Translations under genes and position numbers: made by a program | Part shown: one piece after another, positions 56,633-64,000 of the stretch | Numbering within the stretch: position 1 is the stretch's first letter | Layout: every line of letters begins with the position of its first letter | Source of the DNA: Omphalotus guepiniiformis | Taxonomy: Eukaryota; Basidiomycota; Agaricomycetes; Agaricales; Omphalotaceae | Reading direction: 5' to 3' | Length of the DNA: 64,000 nt | Assembly (NCBI GenBank): GCA_028554645.1 | Contig: JAQOOI010000068.1 | Location: forward strand, 62,001-126,000 | The notes under the pieces: model-generated | The model's database searches: none | Seen by the model: the letters and a program-made list of their open reading frames with translations, nothing else | Told to the model about the DNA's origin: nothing

Positions 56633-57211
56633 GCCTACAGTTAAGTACGAGTGTATAGTATATACGACAGATTCAATACATGAAATCCCTCCCTGAATAC
56701 CCTGGCGCTTCATTGATATGCCAACCCACAACTGTCATTTGTGAGATGACTCGCGGCTTCGGAAAAAAAAAAAGCAAATATCGCGGTCAAAGTTCAAAAT
56801 ATTTGGCGACAATACTATTCCGGAAAGCGGAGTACTGATGATTGATATGTATCAGCGCTCAGCTCAATGTTTTGTTCTCTCTATTCAATTCAAGTCGTTC
56901 ATTGAATGAGACTGCACAGTCCGAGTCGTTGTTCGGCTCACATGATCGTGTCTTGCTGCATCCTGAACGTTGATTGCAACGTTGAACCTTCGTAAGGCTC
57001 TTCAAGGTTCTCATACTACATTGAACATCATTGGAAGGCTTGGTGCTTTTGAACAAAAGTTCACTCGACGGGTACGTACATAGTGCGCATATACTCAGTA
57101 GCCTTCTAATTCACATTCGTGCGCATGCATCATGGGTTTCCCTTGTAGAACTATCCCTTTTCACCACTGCAGTGCTGCTTTCCGAAGTCATATTCCTCGT
57201 CTATCGCAAAT
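56633..57211. other. Spacer between F-box copies 2 and 3
   Basis: It contains a 12-nt poly-A run at 56762-56773 and the leader region of copy 3. The sequence between about 56640 and 57000 has no match to the spacer upstream of copies 1 and 2, so copy 3 sits in a different unit. Confidence 0.5.
57072..57148 (+). other. 5'-UTR intron of F-box copy 3
   Basis: Donor CGGGTACGTACATAG and acceptor GGTTTCCCTTGTAG bound 77 nt, 63 nt before the start codon. The sequence inside is unlike copies 1 and 2, but position and splice signals are kept. Confidence 0.5.
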
Positions 57212-59284
57212 ATGCCCATTAAACGCCGTCGAACTACCACTGGCAGATCTCGAAAAACACCTCCAATCCCACTCTGCACACGCTGCGGCTACGCAACCAT
57301 TTTTCCGACTAATAGGCTCTTCAACAATTTCAAGGCTCCGAAATCGATTAATCCGTCTACACCCCCAGGTGAAGTGATGCAATGGGATGCGTCTGTGATA
57401 TCCGAATGGCTGTCCAAGGCTCGCTGCGACCTTGCCGAATATACTAGAGAGGTAGATCGACTTCGATCGCGTCTCGTCAAACTGGAAGGTGTTCGAGACG
57501 GTCTCCAGGAACTCATTGACTACCATGCCGCGCTCGTCGCGCCTGTTGCTCGCCTACCAACTGAGGTGCTGCATATGATCTTCTGTCTGAGTTGCATTCC
57601 CGATGATAGCGAGGGGCCCCATCACAGGGAGCAAAATGTCAGTCTGATGTACCCCGCCGGTCGAACAGCCCTTCGGTTGTCCTTGGTCTGCTCGCGGTGG
57701 AGGAGCGTGGCATTGGATATCCCGGAGATGTGGTCTTATATTAATGTCTCGATACTCAGTCACCGCGAGCTTGCACCTATATTGATGTTGCCTGAGGATC
57801 GTGGCAAACTTCAAGGTTCTGACGAGCTTGCACGGTGTATGGAGGCTCACCCTGTCCAGAATGTTGTCGAGCTCTATCTCGAACGCTCTCAAGCTCATCC
57901 TCTTGACATAACTCTGTACTGCCCATCAAAATTCGAGTCTACTCCTGAGTATGTTGTTGAGCTCTCACCGACAGAATGTGTCTGCAACCATTTTCTCTTG
58001 GAGGTGTACAAGATATTCTGTGCACATTCACGCCGATGGCGCACCGGTCACATCAACATAGCTCACGGTCCTCAAGCTCTGCCTCGAGAGGACGTTTATG
58101 GAAGGTGGCATGATGACGATGAGATGAATGATGTTGCCAATGGATACTATCGCTGTAAAAAAAAACTCAGGGTTCCTCTGCTCGAAGTTTTGGATATATA
58201 CCCCGGGCCTGCCACAATAAAACTCTCAAAAGCCCCGCGCCTTCATACACTACGAGTAACTGCGACGCCGGAGTGGAGCCGTTTTCCCATCGAAAAAGAA
58301 ATTCTCAAAGCCCCAGCGCTTCGTTCGTTGACTTTACGCAGATACGACGCTTCTGATTTGCAGAGTATTCTCTCAGAACTTGCAGTTCATTCTGGAGTTG
58401 ATTTTGTCTTTGAATTGCCCCATAAGGATCGGCGTCACGCAATTTATGCCAATCAGATTCACCCAGCTCCAGCGGTGAAATCGATTTTGGTCGACTGTAG
58501 TGTTTCACAATCGCTCAGATCCCTCGATGGGCTTTTAAAATCGTTGACCGCCCCGAACGCTATGGACATGGAGTTTGTACTCGATCAGAGAAAGCAAGCA
58601 ACAAAGTTTCCTCACGACCTTCTAGTTGGGATGATCAAGCGTTCAACAATGCCGCTGACGATTCTGAAGTTCGACGGGTTTTACATGCCGATTGAGGCGC
58701 TGGTGGATATCTTGAAGCTTTTACCGACCATTGAGGTACTGGAACTGGGTGAAGGCCCTATCTGGGAGCTCAGACGTACAGTTACGAAGTACCTCGACGA
58801 GCACAGCTCACAAGTGAAAGAAGCCAAGAGTGAAGGATCTCAGTGGAGAAACTTGAAGATACGCAATCCCACGTTTGTTGAAGAAACCTTCATCTGTTCC
58901 AAACTCATTCGGGAACTCGCCCTCTCTTCCTTCTTGAATGGCTCGCACTCGGTCACTCCTCTCCTACCCAACCTAACATCCCTCAAATTGAGGTTTCGCC
59001 CTACATGTGATTCTCAAGATTTGAAGAACATGGTGTACTCCAGGCGGCGTGATCTGGATTTACCTGCGTCGAACACTGCCCAGTCTGGATTGGGCCCTGA
59101 AGCCGTGAGATTGAACTGGACTCGAAGCACAGGAGGTCTGATGTCACTAAAATTGGTTCTCATACTGGACACGCTTATACTTGACAATCGAGCAAGCAGT
59201 ATTTATGATGAATTTGAGGATGTAATAAAGGAGCTGAAGGATGAAGGATTGGATGCACAGATTAGCAGTAAAGATTTCTATTGA
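57212..59284 (+). CDS. F-box-like protein, copy 3 (full length, mosaic)
   Basis: A single exon of 690 residues. Residues 1-130 (MPIKRRRTTTGRSRKTPPIP; CTRCGYATIFPTNRLFNNFK; DLAEYTREVDRLRSRLVKLE; LPTEVLHMIFCLSCIPDD) agree with copy 4. From about residue 128 (DDSEGPHHRE) to the end (IYDEFEDVIKELKDEGLDAQ, then ISSKDFY) it agrees with copies 1 and 2. The switch falls inside the F-box coding region near 57590. A local insertion (CKKKLRVPLL in place of CKELNVPLL) comes from a run of A residues at 58159-58166. The gene is intact. It faces kinase copy 2 with 118 bp between stops, the same arrangement as copy 1 and kinase copy 1. Confidence 0.88.
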   Translation: MPIKRRRTTTGRSRKTPPIPLCTRCGYATIFPTNRLFNNFKAPKSINPSTPPGEVMQWDASVISEWLSKARCDLAEYTREVDRLRSRLVKLEGVRDGLQELIDYHAALVAPVARLPTEVLHMIFCLSCIPDDSEGPHHREQNVSLMYPAGRTALRLSLVCSRWRSVALDIPEMWSYINVSILSHRELAPILMLPEDRGKLQGSDELARCMEAHPVQNVVELYLERSQAHPLDITLYCPSKFESTPEYVVELSPTECVCNHFLLEVYKIFCAHSRRWRTGHINIAHGPQALPREDVYGRWHDDDEMNDVANGYYRCKKKLRVPLLEVLDIYPGPATIKLSKAPRLHTLRVTATPEWSRFPIEKEILKAPALRSLTLRRYDASDLQSILSELAVHSGVDFVFELPHKDRRHAIYANQIHPAPAVKSILVDCSVSQSLRSLDGLLKSLTAPNAMDMEFVLDQRKQATKFPHDLLVGMIKRSTMPLTILKFDGFYMPIEALVDILKLLPTIEVLELGEGPIWELRRTVTKYLDEHSSQVKEAKSEGSQWRNLKIRNPTFVEETFICSKLIRELALSSFLNGSHSVTPLLPNLTSLKLRFRPTCDSQDLKNMVYSRRRDLDLPASNTAQSGLGPEAVRLNWTRSTGGLMSLKLVLILDTLILDNRASSIYDEFEDVIKELKDEGLDAQISSKDFY

Positions 59285-59402
59285 GAAGTCCAGAGTTACG
59301 CCTATTCAGATATATGACAATGCGAACAAAATGTACATAGATACTCCTGTATATCCATCCAAAAGATATTGTTGTGCCCTTTGAAACTAGACAGTCAACT
59401 AC

Positions 59403-60798
59403 TTAGGCTCTTGGAATTGCAGGCACACGAGTAACTATGTAAGCCACCTGGCGAGCCCAATGTGTGGGTGCACGGATCATACGTTCGAGAATCGTCTCGT
59501 CTGCGCGAATCATACGAGAACGTAGTTTGACCCAACTCAGCCGCTTCAGGATGAGCTCAAAGTGGGACACGACCTGGTCCATGGTAGGTCGCTTGGAAGG
59601 ATCGTCCTGGGTCATATCTGAAATGAGTTCATGCATGAAGCTGAAGCAAGGATTGAGCTTTCCATGCGGTCCTCCCTGTATCAATCGACACCATTAGCAA
59701 GGCATGGCAGGGTCTAAGCAAACGAGGAGTGATACCCCAGTAAATTTTCGTCGGACGACGTTTCCGAGACGGTATACGTCCACAAGGAACGGATCGCAAG
59801 GTCTGCTTGGCTGCGACTTGAACTCAGGTACTGAAAGGTCACCTCCGTATGGTGGGATCTCTTGGGCTGGGCTAGAAGAGTCGTACTGCCGGCACAAGTC
59901 GAAGTCTATATAGTAGTACTTCACAGGCCGCTTGCTGCGGGGTTTTGCACGGGCTTCGACTTTCCAGTCGTAGGATCGAAGCTTATACACTGGATGCATA
60001 GGCTGGTCAAAGAGTGGCCTCGAGTCCATCATGATATTGTCAAATTTGATGTCACTAACTCGTAAAATTCAGTACTCATTCGATATGGCAAGAGATGAGA
60101 CTCTTGAATACATACTTATGGGCGATGCGATGACTATGCATGAATTGAAGACCCTGAATAACTTGGCTTAGTACACCATTCAATGAAAAAACTGATGTCA
60201 CCAAACCTCGAAGATTTGCCGACAGAACTCAACCATTTCACCGATGGTGTAGAATGGAGGATTATCCAAGAACCAAGTTGAAAGGAAAGGCATTACCATG
60301 AGAGTTCCTCCACTATTTGGGAGTTTGAGCGTCTCGTATATGGGCACACAGTGATTATGAGGTTCTGACGTGTAAGAAGAAAAGAGAAGACCCATTTCGG
60401 CTTCTCTCGAAGGCTGCGAAGAGTTGTGGACCAGTCTTTTCAGCATGACAATAGCACCGTCAGAGACCCGCCGCGCGTCCATGAGATGATCTGTTTCCTA
60501 GAAATAGTTAAGCTGAGGTCCGAGCATCCTTTCAAGCTGAACTCACCCATCCAAGATGACCATCTTCGCACTCGAAACGACTAATTTCCTTGCCTTTCCA
60601 AGACGGAACCCAACATGAATGATATCGTGGTCGCAGCATATATCCATGTTCCTCAAGCCAAGATTTATGGTCCCGCCAGAACTTCTCGGTACATGACAAC
60701 CCACCCTCACGTTGCGGAAGTTCCAGGTCGGTTCCTGCATTCAACGGCACAGGCTGAGGTTGAGTGGCCTGGTTCGATTCTGCGGAGGATGAAGTAAC
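59403..60798 (-). CDS. Kinase-like protein, copy 2
   Basis: Same five-exon layout as kinase copy 1. The preferred start is the ATG at 60796-60798 (MVTSSSAESNQATQPQPVPL), which matches the MSTSSADTPQ start of copy 1; an upstream ATG at 60873 would add a hydrophobic lead with no counterpart. The segments are FWRDHKSWLEEHGYMLRPRY, SWKGKEISRFECEDGHLGW, HCVPIYETLKLPNSGGTLMV, GLQFMHSHRIAHNDIKFDN (across an intron), KYYYIDFDLCRQYDSSSPAQ and the identical end WARQVAYIVTRVPAIPRA. HND and DFD replace HRD and DFG, as in copy 1. The last exon is nearly identical to copy 1, while the N-terminal exons differ more, fitting partial homogenisation. All frames are open, so both copies look functional. Confidence 0.8.
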
Positions 60799-61421
60799 CA
60801 TATAGAGAATCAACTCAAAGTAATGAAGACATGCAAGCCCTCGCAGCAAAAAAGGCAGTGAACGAGGACCCACGGAGGTTCATAGAGAAAAGAAGACAAG
60901 AGGATTCGTTGGTAAGTTGTACCACAAGATCTGTAACATCAATCCGTATTGTATTGTTCACGAGTTGTGAAGATCATCGCAATCTCCATGAGAGCTAGTT
61001 CACTATGCGCTGTATCAGTAATGCTCTCTATGCATTGGCTTAAATTAATCACCAACGCTAGCACGAATTGCTCCGAGTCTTGAACGTTGGAGACCGTCTT
61101 TTGCACTGTTGAGATGACCATACAGCTAAATATTGGTATCTGTTCAGCAATCAAAGTCATTTTTTGTTGAACCGAGAACCCCAAATCACTGGAAGCACAG
61201 GGAAGAAATACGCAGGAGAGGCGCCTTCGAAGGCCGTATTCTTGTGGTCGCTGTGAGAAGCATTCTTTCATCGGGCCGCCGCTGCCGGCCAACCTGGTCC
61301 TGAACAGTGAAAAGTGGCGCCTGCATTCCTATCAGTGCAGTATTTTATACTGTATAACGAAGAGAATCATGTATTAATTAGACATCTCAAAGTACTACTT
61401 CCTTCAATTCAATAATACTTC
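60799..61421. other. Intergenic region
   Basis: It contains a 117-codon open frame on the minus strand (60939-61292; includes FSVQQKMTLIAEQIPIFSCM and LVINLSQCIESITDT) with no recognisable family and no splice context. I cannot support it as a gene. Short words (CTGTTCAGCAATC, ATTCTTGTG-TCGCTGTGAG) also occur near 52525-52560, hinting at a shared old sequence. Confidence 0.4.
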
Positions 61422-63449
61422 TTAGCCTTCATCTGTGCATCGATTCCCATATCCTTCAGCTCCTTTATCACAAGCGTCAAATTCATCATATACTGTCTTT
61501 GCTCGATTCTCAAGCCTAACCAAATCCATTATAAGAACCAGTTTGATTGATTTAAGTGGCGCTACACCTCCTGCGCTTCGAGTCAAGTCAGTGTTCGAGT
61601 ACAAGACTACGGCTTCAGAGTCCGATTCCTGAGACTGGACAGTGTCGGGTGCAGCAGCTAACCGCCTAAAATATACCATTTCCTTCAAGTCTTGAGCGTC
61701 ACATGTAGGGCGAAAGGTCAATTTGAGGGATGTCAGGTTGGGTAGGAGGGGGGTGGTATCAGCATGCGAGCCATTCGGGTAAGAAGAGCGTGTGAGGTCC
61801 CGAATAAGTTTGGAACAGATGAAGCTTGTATTAATGTGCTCGGCCCTATACTTGCTGACGTAGAAACTCCATTGATACTCTTCACTATTGGGCCCTTTGA
61901 CTTCAATTCCCTTCGAGCGCATGTTCTTAATTTCACGCCTGAGATCTGGAAAAGAGGCCTCAACCACTTCAAGCACTTCAATCGTCGGCAACAGCTTCAA
62001 AATCTCCACCAGCGCGTCGTTCCCCATGCAAAATCCCTTAAACTTGAGAACCGTCAGCGGCATCGCTGATCGCTTGAGCATCCCAATTAGAGCCCTCTGC
62101 GGAAACAAGCTTGCTCCCCCATTTAACTGCATTTTTGTAGCGTTTGGGAAACTGAACTGATTTAAGATGTCCCAGAAGGACGTCCACCAACCACCATCAA
62201 CTGTAATTGACTTCACCGCCGGAGCTCTGAAAGCACTTCTCACGCGGTGATCGCACTCCTTACCACTGGGCGTTTCGAAGAAGACATCAACTCTCGAATC
62301 GACTGCAAGTGCCGGGAGAATCCAGGTCAGATCACAGGTTTGATATTTGCGTAATGTCAACGAACGAAGACAGGGCGCTTTGAAGATAGCTTTGTCAAAG
62401 AGAGATTGGCCCCAAGGCGTCGCAGTTAGACGTAGCGTATGGAGGCGCGGGGTTTCTGCGAATCGAATTTCAGCAGGCCCGGGGTATATGTCCAGAACTT
62501 CGAGGAGGGGTACATTGAGAGTTTCATAGCTGTCGTCGTCTTCATCAGAATCTTGGAGATCATGCGACCTTTCATGAGTGACTCCTTGAGTCAGAGGCCC
62601 AGGACCATGAACTAAGTTGACGTGAGCGGTGCGCCATCGGTATGACTCATCGCAGAGTATCATGAACACCTCCGAGAGAATATGATTGCAGATACATTCC
62701 GTCAGTTTTAGATCAGCGACACGTTCTGGAGTGGGAAAGGTTTTTGAACGACAGTACAGACGTATCGCAAGAGGGTGATTTTGAGAGCGTTCGCAATAGA
62801 GGTCGACGATATCCTGGATAGGGTTAACATTTTCGTAGTCCAGAAGTTCATCACGACGGTAACGGGCATGTTCATCAACCAACGCCAAGAACGGTGCTAG
62901 CTCACGGTGTTTGGATATCGAGACATTGATATAAGACCACATTTCCGGGATACACAATGCCACGCGCCTCCACCGCGAGCAGACCAACGCCAACCGAAGG
63001 GCTGTCCGACCGGCAGGGTACATCAAACTGGCATTGTGCTTCCTGTGATGGGAGCCCTCGCTTTCATCTGGAATGCAACTCAGACAGAAGATCATGTGCA
63101 GCACCTCAGTTGGTAGGCGAGCAACAGGCGCGACGAGCGCGGTATGGTGGTCAATGCGTTGCTGCAGACTATCTCGAACGCCCTCGAGTTTGACGAGACG
63201 CGATCGAAGTCGGTCTACCTCTCTGGTATATTCGGCGAGGTCGCAGCGAGCCTTGGGCAGCCATTCGGATATCACAGACGCATCCCGTGGCATCACTTCA
63301 CCTGGGGGCATAGACGGATTCATTAATTTCGGAGCCTTGAAATTGTTGAAGAGTCTAGTAGTCGGAAAGATGGTTGCGTAGCCGCATCCTGTACAAAGTG
63401 GAATAGGTGTTTTTCGAGCTTTGGTAGTCCGACGGCGCCTTATGGGCAT
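61422..63449 (-). CDS. F-box-like protein, copy 4 (divergent, altered C-terminus)
   Basis: A single exon of 675 residues on the opposite strand to copies 1-3. The N-terminus matches copy 3 (CTGCGYATIFPTTRLFNNFK; DLAEYTREVDRLRSRLVKLE; LPTEVLHMIFCLSCIPDE). The LRR-like part is the most diverged of the family (LVDEHARYRRDELLDYENVN; YCERSQNHPLAIRLYCRSKT; DESYRWRTAHVNLVHGPGPL). At the end the frame reads VYDEFDACDKGAEGYGNRCT and stops. One base fewer at about 61470 would give VIKELKDMGIDAQMKAKKYY, the family-type ending, so a 1-nt insertion has replaced the last 20 residues. The rest is open and probably functional. Confidence 0.85.
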   Translation of the reverse strand: MPIRRRRTTKARKTPIPLCTGCGYATIFPTTRLFNNFKAPKLMNPSMPPGEVMPRDASVISEWLPKARCDLAEYTREVDRLRSRLVKLEGVRDSLQQRIDHHTALVAPVARLPTEVLHMIFCLSCIPDESEGSHHRKHNASLMYPAGRTALRLALVCSRWRRVALCIPEMWSYINVSISKHRELAPFLALVDEHARYRRDELLDYENVNPIQDIVDLYCERSQNHPLAIRLYCRSKTFPTPERVADLKLTECICNHILSEVFMILCDESYRWRTAHVNLVHGPGPLTQGVTHERSHDLQDSDEDDDSYETLNVPLLEVLDIYPGPAEIRFAETPRLHTLRLTATPWGQSLFDKAIFKAPCLRSLTLRKYQTCDLTWILPALAVDSRVDVFFETPSGKECDHRVRSAFRAPAVKSITVDGGWWTSFWDILNQFSFPNATKMQLNGGASLFPQRALIGMLKRSAMPLTVLKFKGFCMGNDALVEILKLLPTIEVLEVVEASFPDLRREIKNMRSKGIEVKGPNSEEYQWSFYVSKYRAEHINTSFICSKLIRDLTRSSYPNGSHADTTPLLPNLTSLKLTFRPTCDAQDLKEMVYFRRLAAAPDTVQSQESDSEAVVLYSNTDLTRSAGGVAPLKSIKLVLIMDLVRLENRAKTVYDEFDACDKGAEGYGNRCTDEG

Positions 63450-63504
63450 CCTTGCAATAAACTATCTTCGTCAGAAAGCAATACTCCGGTATTAAATGAT
63501 GATT

Positions 63505-63569
63505 CTATAAATGAAACACCCATAAACACGAATGTAGACAAGGGTGAATGGGCTAAAGGATGAGCGTAC
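63505..63569 (-). other. 5'-UTR intron of F-box copy 4
   Basis: On the minus strand donor CTGGTACGCTCATCC and acceptor GTTTCATTTATAG bound 65 nt, about 55 nt before the start codon. This is the shortest of the five equivalent introns. Confidence 0.5.
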
Positions 63570-63780
63570 CAGTGATGTTATGTTCAAAAACCAGGCCTTC
63601 GTGAGTGTATCCCAGTATCCCAATGGTGGTGTTTTAATGAGAAGAGTGAAGAGCCGCGGCCACCGACCTACTAGACCGCGGCAATTTAGAAACACGATCA
63701 CGTGAGCTCGCCTACTCGAACCACCAGAATCGAAAGCAGAAAACCGAGTTTCACCTTCGACAACGACCTCAAAATCTCTC

Positions 63781-64000
63781 TTGCTGGAAACTATGCTTAT
63801 CAGTCGTCCTATCTCGCGCAATGGAGAAGGAAACGTACATCGTCAAGTTATGAAAACTCCTGGTCGACCTCTTCAGGGACGAGGCGAGAATGCCATTCGA
63901 TACGCGCCAGGTACTGTCAATGGCAAGGGAAAGAATAACATACTCCAGACTCCATTTCAGGCTCAAAGCTCAAGTAAGTAAGCTACGTGCTCGTTGTCAA
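63781..64000 (+). CDS. Possible 5' end of a plus-strand gene (partial)
   Basis: An open frame enters from 63781 and contains MKTPGRPLQGRGENAIRYAP followed by GKGKNNILQTPFQAQS, up to a likely donor (TCAAGTAAGTAAGC) at 63973. The basic, proline-containing pattern with KTPGRP and QTPFQ suggests the disordered N-terminus of a nuclear protein, but I cannot name it. The true start could be the ATG at 63781, 63793 or 63850. Confidence 0.4.

Noticed and set aside
1..64000. CRISPR array, operons with ribosome binding sites, or bacterial-type terminators
   Set aside because: The spliced genes and ribosomal/spliceosomal proteins show nuclear fungal DNA; no regularly spaced direct repeats were found.

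Overview
The window is nuclear DNA of a filamentous basidiomycete, most likely an Agaricomycete (mushroom-forming fungus). Genes are broken by many short GT-AG introns of about 45-90 nt. Several products are typical of that group: large F-box-like proteins that begin with a basic N-terminus, a Zn2Cys6 regulator with its zinc cluster at the C-terminus, and a secreted ferritin-like protein. I saw no CRISPR array, rRNA, convincing tRNA, intact transposon or virus.

Left and central part (about 1.7-44.3 kb): mostly conserved single-copy genes. In order they are a secreted ferritin-like protein (-), an F-box/leucine-rich protein (-), an unrecognised protein (-), CTR9 of the Paf1 complex (-) divergent from the U5 snRNP protein DIB1/Dim1 (+), a secreted protein of unknown function (-), ribosomal protein uS2/RPS0 (+), a glycerol-3-phosphate acyltransferase (+), a 4.9-kb stretch with no supported gene, a Zn2Cys6 transcription factor (+), a Chk2/Cds1-type FHA kinase (-), an MFS transporter (-), an alpha/beta hydrolase (+), a homocysteine S-methyltransferase (-), a DOMON-cytochrome b561 protein (-), an API5 homologue (-) and a large Bre4-like/aromatic acid exporter-like membrane protein (-).

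Right part (44.4-63.5 kb), plus the first 0.9 kb: a young, locally duplicated region. It holds four full-length or nearly full-length copies of one F-box-like gene, with a fifth copy at the left edge. There are also two intact copies and one fragment of a kinase-like gene, and two decayed copies of the cytochrome b561 gene whose intact relative lies at 34.8-36.5 kb. The units overlap: [b561 relic + F-box] is duplicated at 45.2-48.8 and 53.1-56.6 kb, and [F-box > < kinase] is duplicated at 46.7-50.3 and 57.2-60.8 kb. One F-box copy is a mosaic of two subfamilies. Two copies have C-terminal frameshifts. All five share a 5'-UTR intron just before the start codon. This is the most unusual part of the window: an expanding F-box/kinase neighbourhood with signs of unequal crossing-over and gene conversion.

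Exon boundaries were read by eye from frame continuity and splice signals. Where only the span is given, the introns inside it are described in the text.
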